From: Corynebacterium sp.
Lineage (GTDB): Bacteria > Actinomycetota > Actinomycetes > Mycobacteriales > Mycobacteriaceae
Length of the DNA: 64,000 bases
Assembly: GCA_030531005.1 (NCBI GenBank)
Contig: JAUMTW010000003.1
Span: 248,001 to 312,000 of the forward strand
Direction of reading: 5' to 3'
The position numbers and the translations under genes were made by a program. The notes under the pieces were generated by a model. That model was not told where the DNA came from and did not search any database. It saw only the letters and a program-made list of their open reading frames with translations. This document shows positions 49,267 through 59,394 of this stretch, in pieces (the first letter of the stretch is position 1; every line of letters starts with the position of its first letter).

Positions 49267-49998
49267 ATGGGCGAAGCAGCCGACACAAAGCGACACGGAT
49301 ATAAGCGCGTCATGTTAAAGCTGGGGGGCGAAATGTTCGGCGGTGGATCCGTCGGCATCGATCCAGATGTTGTAGCAAATGTGGCTCGCCAGATCGCAAG
49401 TGTGGCCCGCTCTGGTGCAGAAATTGCGGTTGTCATCGGCGGCGGCAATTTCTTCCGCGGTGCACAACTCCAGCAGCGCGGTCTCGATCGTAACCGCTCT
49501 GATTACATGGGCATGCTTGGCACTGTCATGAACTGCCTGGCCTTGCAAGACTTCCTCCAGCAAGAGGGCATCGACTGCCGCGTCCAAACCGCTATCAACA
49601 TGGCCCAAGTTGCCGAACCATACTTACCATTGCGTGCAAAGCGTCACCTTGAAAAAGGCCGCGTTGTCATTTTCGGTGCCGGAATGGGCATGCCATATTT
49701 CTCCACTGACACAACTGCGGCACAGCGTGCCTTGGAGATCGACTGTGAAGTACTACTGATGGCGAAGGCTGTGGATGGTGTCTATGATGACGACCCACGC
49801 AAGAATCCCGATGCACAACTATTCTCCGAGATCACTCCACGCGAGGCCATCGAACGCGGTTTGAAGGTTGCCGATGCCACCGCCTTTAGCCTGTGTATGG
49901 ATAACAACATGCCCATCTTGGTCTTCAACCTGCTCACCGAAGGCAATATTGCGCGCGCAGTTGCCGGAGAAAAGATCGGTACCTTGGTACAGTCATAA
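49267..49998 (+). CDS. pyrH: UMP kinase PyrH
   Basis: A 243-residue UMP kinase of the amino-acid-kinase fold, phosphorylating UMP to UDP. Motifs are [25 protein letters not shown] and [14 protein letters not shown]. The ATG at 49267 (MGEAADTKR) has AAAGG upstream; a GTG four codons earlier overlaps that site. It is followed by frr in the universal pyrH-frr order. Confidence 0.96.
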   Translation: MGEAADTKRHGYKRVMLKLGGEMFGGGSVGIDPDVVANVARQIASVARSGAEIAVVIGGGNFFRGAQLQQRGLDRNRSDYMGMLGTVMNCLALQDFLQQEGIDCRVQTAINMAQVAEPYLPLRAKRHLEKGRVVIFGAGMGMPYFSTDTTAAQRALEIDCEVLLMAKAVDGVYDDDPRKNPDAQLFSEITPREAIERGLKVADATAFSLCMDNNMPILVFNLLTEGNIARAVAGEKIGTLVQS

Positions 49999-50115
49999 AT
50001 AGCACGCACAGCTTGAGCCAAACCTTGGCCGTATCGTCTGTGCCTTAAACAGCGCAGCGGTAGACCACGCTGCGCTTGCTAAAAATAAAGCTTTGGAAGA
50101 AAGAACGAACGTATT

Positions 50116-50673
50116 ATGATTGATGACATCTTGCTCGAGTCCGAAGAGCACATGAGCACTTCTGTAGATCGTACTCGTGAAGAATTGCAGACCATTCGTA
50201 CCGGCCGTGCCAACCCCGCAATGTTTAACGGGATCGTTGCCGATTACTACGGTGCACCAACCCCAATTACTCAGATGTCCACCATCTCGGTACCAGAGGC
50301 TCGTATGTTGCTGATTAAGCCTTATGAGCAGTCAATGATCGGCGAGATCGAAAACGCCATCCGCAACTCAGATCTCGGAGTGAACCCAACTAACGATGGC
50401 AACGTATTACGAGTGACCATCCCCCAGCTAACCGAAGAGCGTCGTCGTGACCTTGTTAAGTTAGCCAAGTCCAAGGGCGAGGACGGAAAGATTGCGATTC
50501 GCAACGTTCGCCGCAAGGGCATGGAAGGTTTGAAGAAGATTCAAAAAGATGGCGATGCTGGCGAAGACGAAGTACAAGCAGCCGAAAAAGAGCTGGACAA
50601 GGTCACCGCTACCTATGTTAAGCAAATCGATGACCTCGTAGCCGCGAAGGAAAGCGAACTACTTGAGGTATAA
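50116..50673 (+). CDS. frr: Ribosome recycling factor
   Basis: A 185-residue RRF of normal length; with EF-G it splits the ribosome after termination. It starts [34 protein letters not shown] and contains the conserved [12 protein letters not shown] and [13 protein letters not shown] stretches. It follows pyrH after 117 bp and has its own strong terminator. Confidence 0.96.
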   Translation: MIDDILLESEEHMSTSVDRTREELQTIRTGRANPAMFNGIVADYYGAPTPITQMSTISVPEARMLLIKPYEQSMIGEIENAIRNSDLGVNPTNDGNVLRVTIPQLTEERRRDLVKLAKSKGEDGKIAIRNVRRKGMEGLKKIQKDGDAGEDEVQAAEKELDKVTATYVKQIDDLVAAKESELLEV

Positions 50674-50684
50674 CCCACGTGGAG

Positions 50685-50720
50685 GCGACACAGTTTTTGC
50701 ACATGACTGTGTCGCTTTTT
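50685..50720 (+). terminator. Rho-independent terminator of frr
   Basis: A perfect 10-bp stem GCGACACAGT/ACTGTGTCGC (50685-50694 with 50706-50715) is followed by TTTTT. Confidence 0.9.
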
Positions 50721-50881
50721 CACTGTGTAGCGTTATGACTGCGTCGCTTTTACCTTGCAAACACCCGTCAACTGGCACTGCTGTAGTACAAACTTCGCTG
50801 TAGGAGAGCACCCCTGTATCCAGGGCCCTGCAACCAGGTATCGCATCACCAGAGCACCAACATGAGTAAAGGAATATCCGG

Positions 50882-51751
50882 ATGAGCCAAGCCGGCACCC
50901 AACGCCATTTTCCCAAACCGCGCAACTCTGCCGGTAGGGACTTAAAAGCGGCTATCACTACCGGTGTCATACTCATCGCGGTAGCCTTGACTGCCATTTT
51001 CGTAGTGCCTGCACTGTGGTACCCATTGGTAGCTCTCGCCACTGCAGCTGCAACCTGGGAGGTCACCGTACGCCTGCGCGAGCACGGTTACACCATCGTC
51101 CTTTGGGCATTGCTGCTCGGCGGCCAGGCCATGGTGTGGGGTTCATTCTTCGCGGAACTCACTGGCTTGATGGCAGGTTTTGCCGCAACAGTACTGGTGA
51201 CCATGTTTTCTCGGCTATTCGTCGGCGGACGCAACGCAAAGCCAGAAAACTTCGTGCGCGATACCGCACTCAGCATCATGGTCACGGTTTGGATCCCACT
51301 GTTTGCCTCTTTTGCGGCAATGCTCTCGCATATGGAACGCGATGGGATCGCAGGTTCGGCATTCATCATAACTTTCGTAATGTGCGTTGTCGCTTCTGAT
51401 ACCTGTGGTTATATTGCCGGTGTGATGTTCGGCAAGCATCCGCTTGCTCCGGCAGTAAGCCCAAAGAAATCTATTGAAGGGTTCGTAGGTTCGCTCATCG
51501 GTGGCGGCCTGGTAGGGATGCTTTTCGTACTCTGGTTGCTGGATATCTCTTGGTGGGTCGGTATCCTGCTCGGCATTGGGTTGGCAATCTGCGCGACCCT
51601 CGGCGATCTCGTAGAGTCTCAATTCAAGCGCGAACTCGGCATTAAAGATATGTCGAACTTACTGCCTGGTCACGGTGGCATAATGGATCGCCTGGATGGC
51701 TTACTACCAGCAGCAGCGGCAACCTGGATTGTCTTAAGCCTCATCTCTTAA
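50882..51751 (+). CDS. cdsA: Phosphatidate cytidylyltransferase CdsA
   Basis: A 289-residue membrane enzyme that makes CDP-diacylglycerol from phosphatidate and CTP for phospholipid synthesis. About eight membrane segments are seen. The CDS signature is in GDLVESQFKRELGIKDMSNLLPGHGGIMDRLDG near the C-terminus. AAAGGA precedes the ATG. It follows frr, as in mycobacteria, and ends at terminators shared with the LapA-domain gene. Confidence 0.94.
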   Translation: MSQAGTQRHFPKPRNSAGRDLKAAITTGVILIAVALTAIFVVPALWYPLVALATAAATWEVTVRLREHGYTIVLWALLLGGQAMVWGSFFAELTGLMAGFAATVLVTMFSRLFVGGRNAKPENFVRDTALSIMVTVWIPLFASFAAMLSHMERDGIAGSAFIITFVMCVVASDTCGYIAGVMFGKHPLAPAVSPKKSIEGFVGSLIGGGLVGMLFVLWLLDISWWVGILLGIGLAICATLGDLVESQFKRELGIKDMSNLLPGHGGIMDRLDGLLPAAAATWIVLSLIS

Positions 51752-51776
51752 CACATTCAAAAAACAGAGAAGCATA

Positions 51777-51887
51777 CATGCCCGGCGGAATAACATCCGG
51801 CGGGCATGCTGCTTGTTATATCAAGCAAGTGGACGCACAAAAATAGCTATCTCTCCCTTTCACGTGCAGTAGGGGGAGATAGCTATT
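51777..51887. terminator. Two hairpins between cdsA and the convergent LapA gene
   Basis: The first pairs 51777-51789 with 51796-51808 (one mismatch). The second pairs 51842-51858 with 51871-51887 (about 17 bp). They separate convergent genes. Confidence 0.75.
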
Positions 51888-51903
51888 AGAAGCTAAAATA
51901 CTC

Positions 51904-52308
51904 TTAGCTGCGCTTTTTAATTTGGCGGCGCAGCTGGAACATACGAGCCGCACCCACACAGGCCATAATCAATGCGCCAAATAGCGCGGCGAACAAGAAG
52001 CCCACGCCTAATGGCAGATTCAAGGTCCAGGCGAAGATCTGCAATTCCACCTCGTTAGGGTTTTGCAGAATAAATACCAGCAGGGCAACTAGCGCGAGAA
52101 TGCCTAAGATTAAAGCAATCCAGGTACCGCCAATACGTGTACGGTTGACCTTATTGTTGATCTGTTGTTCCGCAGCTTGCTCATTGGCAGCTTCGGTTGT
52201 GGCAGTATCTACCTCAGTATTCTGGTTTGTGAGTTCCTGTAGCTCAGTGCTGGTGTTGTCATATTCGTGTTCGGTTACAGCGTTATCGTCCTTGCTCATA
52301 GCAACCAT
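51904..52308 (-). CDS. LapA-domain (DUF1049) membrane protein
   Basis: A 134-residue protein. The N-terminal 60 residues are polar and Glu/Thr/Asn-rich. Two membrane helices (about 62-82 and 99-120) flank [19 protein letters not shown], the typical LapA core, and a basic tail follows. In E. coli LapA works in lipopolysaccharide assembly control, but in Gram-positive bacteria the role is unknown. Start at 52308 or 52299; no clear ribosome site. Divergent from rlmN. Confidence 0.8.
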   Translation of the reverse strand: MVAMSKDDNAVTEHEYDNTSTELQELTNQNTEVDTATTEAANEQAAEQQINNKVNRTRIGGTWIALILGILALVALLVFILQNPNEVELQIFAWTLNLPLGVGFLFAALFGALIMACVGAARMFQLRRQIKKRS

Positions 52309-52370
52309 TAAACGTGAGAATCTGCCCTTTTGCGAATCCCATTATTAGATGCGGGCACATTCTTGCTAGG

Positions 52371-53525
52371 ATGTCACTTTACGCTGCACCCGATGAAGGT
52401 ATTGATAAAAGCACTATGGCTGAGCAACACTCCCAACCAATTCCGCTAAACTTTGGCGCTGGCCGTCGGGCTATGCCTCCAGAACATTTTGCGGATCTCG
52501 ATAGCAGCCAACGACAAGTAGCGCTCGCAGAGATGGGTCTGCCCAAATTTCGTGCCAAGCAAGTAGCCCACCACTACTACGGACACTACCTGGCCGATCC
52601 AGCCAAGATGACCGACCTACCAGAAAAGCTGCGCGAACCCATCGCCGAGCGCCTATTCCCAACCCTGATGGATCCGGTACGCGTGGTCGCTGCGGATGAC
52701 GGGGAGACCCAAAAGACGCTATGGAAGCTCCATGATGGCACCCTGTTAGAGTCGGTATTGATGCGCTATCCGGATCGCGCAACTTTGTGTATTTCCTCCC
52801 AAGCCGGTTGTGGTATGGCCTGTCCTTTCTGCGCAACTGGTCAAGGCGGACTCGATCGTAATCTATCAACCGGAGAGATCGTAGACCAGGTACGCGCTGC
52901 AGCTGCCACCATGCAGGCAGAAGGAGGGCGCCTATCCAATATCGTCTTTATGGGCATGGGCGAGCCTTTGGCCAATTACAAGCGTGTGGTCTCTGCCGTT
53001 CGTCAAATAACCGCACCTGTGCCAGAAGGTTTTGGAATATCGCAGCGCAATGTCACCGTATCCACCGTGGGGTTGGCACCAGCAATCCGCAAGCTGGCTG
53101 ATGAAGACCTCTCGGTGACCTTGGCAATCTCCTTACACACCCCGGATGATGAACTGCGTGATGAGTTGGTGCCCGTGAATAACCGCTGGTCAGTTGATGA
53201 AGTTCTGGATGCTGCAGTTTATTATGCTGATCGCAGTGGCCGTCGTGTCTCCGTGGAGTATGCCCTCATTCGCGATATAAATGATCACGGTTGGCGTGCA
53301 GATTTGCTCGGAAAGAAGCTCCACAATGCTTTGGGCTCGCGCGTACATGTCAACCTCATTCCGTTAAACCCAACCCCTGGGTCGAAGTGGGATGCCTCCC
53401 CACGCGATGTACAAGATGATTTCCAGCGCCGCGTGATTGCCCAAGGCGTGCCTTGCACCTTGCGGGATACCCGCGGCCAAGAAATTGCTGCCGCCTGTGG
53501 TCAGTTGGCGGCAGAAGAGCGCTAA
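52371..53525 (+). CDS. rlmN: 23S rRNA/tRNA adenine-C2 methyltransferase RlmN
   Basis: A 384-residue radical SAM methyltransferase that makes m2A2503 in 23S rRNA and m2A37 in tRNA. The cluster-binding motif [11 protein letters not shown] is intact, and [10 protein letters not shown] and [12 protein letters not shown] are family motifs; the C-terminal cysteine region is in AAACGQLAA. The start is uncertain: ATG 52371 has a possible -10 (CATTCT) seven bases upstream, while ATG 52416 (MAEQHSQP) would give 369 residues. A terminator follows. Confidence 0.92.
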   Translation: MSLYAAPDEGIDKSTMAEQHSQPIPLNFGAGRRAMPPEHFADLDSSQRQVALAEMGLPKFRAKQVAHHYYGHYLADPAKMTDLPEKLREPIAERLFPTLMDPVRVVAADDGETQKTLWKLHDGTLLESVLMRYPDRATLCISSQAGCGMACPFCATGQGGLDRNLSTGEIVDQVRAAAATMQAEGGRLSNIVFMGMGEPLANYKRVVSAVRQITAPVPEGFGISQRNVTVSTVGLAPAIRKLADEDLSVTLAISLHTPDDELRDELVPVNNRWSVDEVLDAAVYYADRSGRRVSVEYALIRDINDHGWRADLLGKKLHNALGSRVHVNLIPLNPTPGSKWDASPRDVQDDFQRRVIAQGVPCTLRDTRGQEIAAACGQLAAEER

Positions 53526-53554
53526 GTTGCATCCACAGCAAATGAAAAGTGAAG

Positions 53555-53596
53555 AATCCGGTCAGCAACAATCTCAACGGTTGACCGGATTTTTTA
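53555..53596 (+). terminator. Rho-independent terminator of rlmN
   Basis: A 10-bp perfect stem AATCCGGTCA/TGACCGGATT (53555-53564 with 53582-53591) followed by TTTTAT. Confidence 0.9.
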
Positions 53597-53889
53597 TTTG
53601 CCACAACGTGCAGTGCCGCGGTGAGAAATGAATAATTTCCAGTCCCACGAAGGATGGTTGTACCACCAGTCAATGGAGCAATTTCGAGGATACAACCGCA
53701 GGGCAGAACTTGTTAAAATAGACAATCCTAGATTGGTGGCTTAAGATTCACCGCAGCAGCATATTGTTGCCATCGATTGCATACTAGTATTTCGCCGTAA
53801 GAGGGTGAATATTCCAATGATTTTCTGATCTCCACTCATCCCTGACCATACCGCCATAACGTGGGCATTCACGAGTATCGGAGATCACC
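53597..53889 (+). promoter_or_regulatory. Leader region of the ABC-F gene with a possible mini-ORF
   Basis: No full gene is seen. TTGTTAAAATAG near 53710 could be part of a promoter. Downstream lies a tiny ORF, ATG ATT TTC TGA at 53817-53828 (in frame with GTG at 53805), preceded by GAGGG. GTGAAT at 53805-53810 can pair with ATTCAC at 53867-53872 just before the ABC-F start. This layout resembles ribosome-stalling leaders of ABC-F resistance genes but is only suggestive. Confidence 0.3.
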
Positions 53890-55527
53890 ATGTTTTCAAT
53901 CGACATCATCCAACTTTCTTTTTCCTATCCAAACTCCCGAAAACCACTGCTTACAAAACTCAGCATGCATATTGGTGCTGGAGAGCGGGCGGTAATTGTC
54001 GGACCAAATGGTGCAGGTAAAACTACCTTATTGCGCTTACTACGCGGGGAACTGCGCCCAGATTCCGGCAGCATCAATATTGCAGGTAAAAGCTCTGTAC
54101 CTGCACACCCACAGACCGATGCGCTAGCAGCGACAGCGAGTGTGCAAGACTACCTAAACGTCGTACTGGCAGACATTAACGACGACCTCCAGCGCTTCGA
54201 AGTAGTTGCATCTGAATTCGCAGTCAACCCTGATGATGCCGCGCTGACTCATGAGTACGATGAATTATTGGCTTCCCTCACTGCCACGGATGCTTGGGGC
54301 ATTGAGTCCCGAAGTGCAGCAGTACTCGCAGGTCTAGGACTAGAACAGTGCAATGATGAAGGCCGGGACCGCACATTAGCAAGCCTTTCGCCAGGTCAGC
54401 TTGGTCGCCTGGAGCTCGCAGCCTTATTACTGCGTGCCCCAGAAGTCCTGTTGCTGGATGAACCCACAAATCACCTTGATGATGCCGGTCGAGAGTTCCT
54501 TATAGGTCAGTTGCAATCTTTTTCTGGACCGGTGCTCATAGCTACGCATGACCGTGACTTTATTGAACAGACCGCCACGGTGATCTATGACTTAGACACT
54601 CCTGTGTGGCAAGCACTGGCAACTGCGCCAGGGGCAGGGCAGTTGCCTGGAGTTTATCGCTGCTCTGGGGGATATAGCGATTACCTCCAAGCAAAGACTC
54701 AAGCCTATGAGGAACATGAACGTCTGCATGCTGCGCAGCAACGCGAAAAGCGAGAGCTAAAACAACACCGGCGCAATAGTGAAGATATTGCTCGCGGTGG
54801 AGTACGTGTTGCAACGGCTCAAGGTGTTGCCAAGAAATTCTTCGCAGACAGGGCAGCCAAAACAGCAGTGCGCCGTACACGAAGTGCTGACCTGAGCCTA
54901 GAGCACTTAAGCCAACGAGAGGTACGCAAGCCGCGTGAATTCAAGGTGGATCTCCACCTTCAAGCGCCCAATCCTACTGGCGCACTCGCAGTTAGCGCCC
55001 GGGATGCCGGTGTTCCTGATCGGCTTGCACCGCAGACTTTTGATCTTTCTAGCGGGGAGCATCTCTTGCTCACCGGAAGCAATGGGGCAGGTAAATCCAC
55101 CTTATTGCATTGGATCGCCACTGGTGCGCCACGTGGGAGTCAACCTGAGCAGCTCCACGGTGAACTAAGCGTGCACGCAGTGCTGGCATACATACCGCAA
55201 CGCTTACCCAATGAGAATGATGCCGGCTTCACCGCAGAGATCTGGGCGAACGGTATCGGGGAGCTCGGTGCAGGTATTGTGCATCCAAGTTTGTGGCATA
55301 CTCCAATTGCGGATCTTTCTGCAGGCAATCAACGCCGCGTGCAATTTGCTCTTGCCAGTGCCCAAGCACCAGAGCTCTTGGTCATTGATGAGCCCACGAA
55401 CTACCTGGATCTTGCCACTATTGAGGCTTTAGAAGCTGCGCTGCAAGCCTGGCCAGGAACAGTCATCCTGAGCAGTCATGACCGATGGCTCATAGACCAC
55501 TGGCAAGGGCAACATAGACACCTGTAA
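53890..55527 (+). CDS. ABC-F family ATPase
   Basis: A 545-residue soluble protein with two ABC domains and no membrane segments. Domain 1: Walker A GPNGAGKTTLLRLL (about 38), signature LSPGQLGR, Walker B LLLDEPTNHLDD. Domain 2: Walker A GSNGAGKSTLL (about 396), signature LSAGNQRR and Walker B LVIDEPTNYLD. The charged linker between them (about 250-350) is the interdomain region that reaches into the ribosome in ABC-F proteins. Members protect ribosomes from antibiotics or act as translation factors (Uup, EttA types). The duplicated signature variants and the leader region favour a resistance-type protein, but this is inference. Confidence 0.88.
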   Translation: MFSIDIIQLSFSYPNSRKPLLTKLSMHIGAGERAVIVGPNGAGKTTLLRLLRGELRPDSGSINIAGKSSVPAHPQTDALAATASVQDYLNVVLADINDDLQRFEVVASEFAVNPDDAALTHEYDELLASLTATDAWGIESRSAAVLAGLGLEQCNDEGRDRTLASLSPGQLGRLELAALLLRAPEVLLLDEPTNHLDDAGREFLIGQLQSFSGPVLIATHDRDFIEQTATVIYDLDTPVWQALATAPGAGQLPGVYRCSGGYSDYLQAKTQAYEEHERLHAAQQREKRELKQHRRNSEDIARGGVRVATAQGVAKKFFADRAAKTAVRRTRSADLSLEHLSQREVRKPREFKVDLHLQAPNPTGALAVSARDAGVPDRLAPQTFDLSSGEHLLLTGSNGAGKSTLLHWIATGAPRGSQPEQLHGELSVHAVLAYIPQRLPNENDAGFTAEIWANGIGELGAGIVHPSLWHTPIADLSAGNQRRVQFALASAQAPELLVIDEPTNYLDLATIEALEAALQAWPGTVILSSHDRWLIDHWQGQHRHL

Positions 55528-55858
55528 TACCTCAAGCTAGGCTTCTAGCGCCTAGACACCCTAGTATCTCAGGGCGATTGATCCCTAGTACGCACGATAC
55601 GTTTTTCATTGAACGCACCACGATGCATCTGTTGCGCAGGACTATATTTAGTGATGGGATCGGCGTTTTCATCATAGGCTTGCGCTCTCTGGAGAAGTGT
55701 GCGCGGCATGAGCCAAAGGCCCTTAACGAGAGCCTTCAACCAGGGCTCTTAACCAAGGGCAAGGTCAATGCTTCTGCGTTGTCCTTATCGACCTGGGCCT
55801 TTTCAAAGTGGCAGGGGAGCGACACCCTTGAGCAGGATCAATCTCGAAGGGAACAACG

Positions 55859-55891
55859 AAAAAGGCGCCCCATCAAAACGATGGAGGCGCC
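55859..55891 (-). terminator. Terminator of the DUF2631 gene
   Basis: GGCGCC-CCATC (55864-55874) pairs with GATGG-AGGCGCC (55880-55891); on the minus strand TTTTTC follows. The stretch 55528-55858 after the ABC-F gene holds no gene I can support. Confidence 0.85.
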
Positions 55892-55916
55892 AGAAGTCTC
55901 TTGTAGAACGAGAAGA

Positions 55917-56336
55917 TTACTTGGACTCGATCTCGCCGCGTACCCACTTAGGGCTGATGTTTAGCGAACGCAATTGGCTGTCGGTGAGATTGGCGTAGGT
56001 GCCGCTCAAGGTCAGCTGATCGTAGATATAATCGGGCTTTTCATAATCAATTGGCTGATTGTTAGCGGTAACAGTAGTAACCTGCTTGCCCTTCCAAGGG
56101 AACATCATGAGCACTAAGCCCAGGGCGATGACAACGGCGAAGGTGATCAGATAGATCGTCTCGACGTGGCCCTTGTGGTTACCGAAGTTGTAGGCCAGAA
56201 GGAAGGCTACGGAGATCCAACCGGCTTTTTGGATGGCACTGGATCCGATGTTGTGCCAACCCCAAGCTGCAGAAGGCTCATCTGCCGTCGAGACGCCGTT
56301 ATATACCTCATCTTTGACTGCGTGGGATCCTGCCAC
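55917..56336 (-). CDS. DUF2631 membrane protein
   Basis: A 139-residue protein. The N-terminal motif ADEPSAAWGWHN is the signature of DUF2631, found in actinobacteria beside dxr (Rv2876 in M. tuberculosis). Two membrane helices occupy about 36-52 and 62-80. The C-terminal 50 residues after DYEKPDYIYDQLTLSGTYAN look like an added soluble part. Start GTG at 56336 with AAGGAG upstream. Function unknown. Confidence 0.85.
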   Translation of the reverse strand: MAGSHAVKDEVYNGVSTADEPSAAWGWHNIGSSAIQKAGWISVAFLLAYNFGNHKGHVETIYLITFAVVIALGLVLMMFPWKGKQVTTVTANNQPIDYEKPDYIYDQLTLSGTYANLTDSQLRSLNISPKWVRGEIESK

Positions 56337-56938
56337 GATAAGCTCCTTCGCTCATTCTCGTCTGCATGCGCTTTTCCTATCAAAGCGCATGTGCAAACAT
56401 ACAAGTAATCTACACCCAGTATTTTCGCATAATTTCCCCAGCCTGCAAAGTGCATTCAACCTGGAAACCTCAGGTTTTTGCCCTTGCGCTGCATACTGCC
56501 TAGGTGTGAGTGCCAAACTGCTACCTAGGGCGTACCCCAAAGGGGTGTACCAATAAGTAGATATAGCTTGGCACGCAGCATCGCTGTCACGTCATGCACC
56601 ATCAGAAATTGCCAATCACTCCTACCACTACCTGGTCCGGCTGGGAATCCGGCTGGGAATCCGCCTTGAAGACGAAGCTGGCAGACGAAGTTGGGAGATG
56701 TACCGGCACCGGCGCGCGAGCTATCCGCCCAAAATGGCAGAGGACAGACGACAGAGAACAGATGGCAGAGAGTAAGCACCTCCAAATATGCGGCCACCTC
56801 CGCGTGTGGTCCACAGCAGCAAAATGCGCTGTAACACAGCCAGCAAAACACCAGATCCGCGTATCGGTAGTTGTATTTTTGCCCAGCATGCTTCTATCCA
56901 GGGTGCCGCAACTCAGGAAAACTGGCATAATATTCCGG
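56337..56938. other. Non-coding gap between DUF2631 and dxr
   Basis: About 600 bp. The dxr frame is open far upstream, but composition and the promoter position argue against coding. A 12-bp tandem repeat CCGGCTGGGAAT lies at 56637-56660. The divergent promoters lie here. Confidence 0.55.
56926..56931 (+). promoter_or_regulatory. -10 element, leaderless dxr
   Basis: CATAAT ends seven bases before the GTG at 56939 with no ribosome site between. Confidence 0.5.
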
Positions 56939-58099
56939 GTGAAACGGATTCTTATTCTCGGCTCCACTGGCTCCATTGGCACTCAAGCGCTTGAGGTCAT
57001 CAAGGATAATCCTGAGCGCTTTGAGGTCGTGGGTATCGCAGCGCATGGTTCGAACCCACAGCTGATCATCGAGCAAGCCCGCATGTTCAATATTCCAGCA
57101 GGCAACGTTGCAGTCGCAAACGCGCAGGCTGCGCGCCAAGTCAATGAGGCTCTCGGTGGCGAAGTTATCCAAGGCGAAACCGCTGCTGCCGACCTGGTTG
57201 CAGCAGTGTCAGCCGACACTGTACTCAACGCTTTGGTAGGTGCTTTTGGCCTTGCCGCAACCTTGGCCGTCTTAGAATCCGGCGCAACCTTAGCTCTGGC
57301 GAATAAAGAATCTCTGGTTGCCGGCGGGGACTTGGTTAAATCCGCTGCTTCCAATGGTCAAATTGTGCCCGTAGACTCCGAGCATTCCGCGATGGCCCAA
57401 TGCCTGTGGGCCGGCCAGGACAAGGAAGTTGCCTCCTTCGTGTTGACCGCTTCTGGTGGTCCGTTCCGTGGTTGGAGTAGGGAAGCGATGTGGGATGTGA
57501 GCCCACAGCAAGCTGCCCAGCATCCAACCTGGTCGATGGGGCAGATGAATACCTTAAATTCTGCGACCTTGGTCAATAAGGGCTTAGAGCTTATCGAAGC
57601 CACTCTGCTCTTTGACGTGCCAGCATCCAATATTGATGTGGTGGTGCACCCGCAGTCCGTCGTGCACTCCATGATCACCTTTGTTGATGGCGCTACCATT
57701 GCCCAGGCATCTCCTCCTTCAATGAAGCTGCCTATTGCTCTGGCATTGGATTGGCCAAACCGTGTCCCGCATGCGCAGCCTGCTTTAGACTTCCGCAACG
57801 CCAGCACCTGGGAGTTTGAACCGTTGAATAATTTCGCCTTCCCAGCGGTGGAACTTGCTCGCGAAGTTGCTACTACTGGCGGTTGTTTCCCAGCCATCTA
57901 TAATGCCGCAAATGAAGAGGCAGCAGCTGCCTTCCTTAACAACGAAATCCACTTCCCGGAGATCGTGGATACCGTGGCTACCGTGGTTGGGCAGGCCTAC
58001 CGTTTTGCAGAGGTGCCGCGCGACATGAGCGACATCGTGCGTTTGGATGCCATTGCGCGTGAGTATGCGCAAGCAGAGCTTGCCAAGATTCGGAAGTAA
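56939..58099 (+). CDS. dxr: 1-deoxy-D-xylulose-5-phosphate reductoisomerase
   Basis: A 386-residue enzyme of the MEP isoprenoid pathway that makes 2-C-methyl-D-erythritol 4-phosphate with NADPH. The NADPH motif [11 protein letters not shown] is at the N-terminus; [17 protein letters not shown] and ASGGPFRGW are active-site stretches. The GTG start gives the normal N-terminus [12 protein letters not shown] and fits the -10 element seven bases upstream. It is followed after three bases by rip1 and then ispG, another MEP-pathway gene. Confidence 0.95.
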   Translation: MKRILILGSTGSIGTQALEVIKDNPERFEVVGIAAHGSNPQLIIEQARMFNIPAGNVAVANAQAARQVNEALGGEVIQGETAAADLVAAVSADTVLNALVGAFGLAATLAVLESGATLALANKESLVAGGDLVKSAASNGQIVPVDSEHSAMAQCLWAGQDKEVASFVLTASGGPFRGWSREAMWDVSPQQAAQHPTWSMGQMNTLNSATLVNKGLELIEATLLFDVPASNIDVVVHPQSVVHSMITFVDGATIAQASPPSMKLPIALALDWPNRVPHAQPALDFRNASTWEFEPLNNFAFPAVELAREVATTGGCFPAIYNAANEEAAAAFLNNEIHFPEIVDTVATVVGQAYRFAEVPRDMSDIVRLDAIAREYAQAELAKIRK

Positions 58100-58102
58100 C
58101 AC

Positions 58103-59311
58103 ATGGCATCATTACTTGGCATACTCCTCTTTGCTTTAGGCATCGCAGTGACTATCGCGTTGCACGAGTGGGGACACCTCACCGCCGCGCGTAGCTTTGG
58201 CATGCGTGTTCGGCGCTACTTCATCGGCTTTGGACCCGTTCTCTGGTCGATCAAGCGCGGACATACCGAGTATGGCATCAAAGCCATCCCTTTAGGTGGT
58301 TTTTGCGATATTGCCGGCATGACTGGCCAAGACCCCATCACGGATGAAGAACGTCCGCATGCGATGGTCACTAAGCCGTGGTGGCAGCGCATCATTGTAC
58401 TACTTGGTGGCATCATTATGAATGTTCTCGTGGCATTCTGCCTGCTCTATGGGGTAGCCGTCAGTGCTGGGCTACCTAACCCAGATGTCCAGCCGACCAC
58501 GAAAATCGGGGCCGTTTCTTGTGTGCCAGAAACCCAAACTGATGCTGATTCTTTGAGCGAGTGCACTGGCACTGGCCCTGCCGCAGCAGCTGGCATCCAA
58601 GCAGGCGATGAGGTTGTGAGCCTTAATGGTGAAGAAGTCAATGATTTTATGACCCTTCGCGACCTATTGCTCGAACGCCCAGGGGAGACCGTCACCTTAG
58701 AAGTTATCCGCGGGGAAAAGACCCTAGAGATTCCTGTTGAAGTCCAACGTGTACAGCGACTCAATGCCGCAGGGGAGACTATCGAGGTCGGCGCCATTGG
58801 TATTAGTATGGCACCTCTCGAAAACACCACGTTGGAATACAATGCGGCTTCAGCCATTGGTGGGGCAGCCAGTTACACAGGCTACATGTTCGAGGCCACC
58901 TGGGAGGGGTTGAAGTCTTTCCCCGCCAAGATCCCGGGGGTTGCTGCTTCGATCTTCGGGCAAGAGCGTGATGAAACCAGCCCAATGAGTGTCGTTGGGG
59001 CTTCTCGCGTGGGCGGAGAACTGGCAGAAAAAAACCTGTGGAGCATTTTCTTCCTCATGCTGGCCAATCTGAACCTCTTCTTGGCCATGTTCAACCTGAT
59101 CCCACTACCACCTTTAGATGGCGGACATATTGCGGTTGTACTGTATGAGAAGATCCGCGACTTCTTCCGCAAACTTCGTGGCTTAGAACCAGGTGCTCCG
59201 GCTGATTACACCAAGCTAATGCCACTCACCCTTACCGTAGCCGCGCTGCTACTGGTGGTTGGTGTTGTAACCATCGTGGCCGATGTTGTTAATCCAATTC
59301 GCCTGTTCTAG
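58103..59311 (+). CDS. rip1: Site-2 intramembrane metalloprotease RseP/Rip1
   Basis: A 402-residue zinc protease inside the membrane. The HExxH motif is in TIALHEWGHLTAA at the first helix; the second metal motif is NLIPLPPLDGGH near residue 338. A PDZ domain (GIQAGDEVVSLNGEEV) lies between. Rip1 in mycobacteria cleaves anti-sigma factors and other regulators. It is three bases after dxr and 83 bp before ispG, the actinobacterial order. Confidence 0.94.
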   Translation: MASLLGILLFALGIAVTIALHEWGHLTAARSFGMRVRRYFIGFGPVLWSIKRGHTEYGIKAIPLGGFCDIAGMTGQDPITDEERPHAMVTKPWWQRIIVLLGGIIMNVLVAFCLLYGVAVSAGLPNPDVQPTTKIGAVSCVPETQTDADSLSECTGTGPAAAAGIQAGDEVVSLNGEEVNDFMTLRDLLLERPGETVTLEVIRGEKTLEIPVEVQRVQRLNAAGETIEVGAIGISMAPLENTTLEYNAASAIGGAASYTGYMFEATWEGLKSFPAKIPGVAASIFGQERDETSPMSVVGASRVGGELAEKNLWSIFFLMLANLNLFLAMFNLIPLPPLDGGHIAVVLYEKIRDFFRKLRGLEPGAPADYTKLMPLTLTVAALLLVVGVVTIVADVVNPIRLF

Positions 59312-59394
59312 ACGCATTCGCATAAGGTGTTAGAATCGCAACGTATAGCTGATTCGCTCATCACACCCCGATTCCTTAAAGGAGCAATATTTCA

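Noticed and set aside
55578..55964. 128-residue plus-strand frame after the ABC-F gene
   Set aside because: No family features or ribosome site, it contains the terminator of the DUF2631 gene and overlaps that gene on the other strand.
56594..56938. Upstream extension of dxr by 115 residues
   Set aside because: The sequence does not look like protein, all Dxr proteins start at [11 protein letters not shown], and a -10 element lies seven bases before the GTG at 56939.
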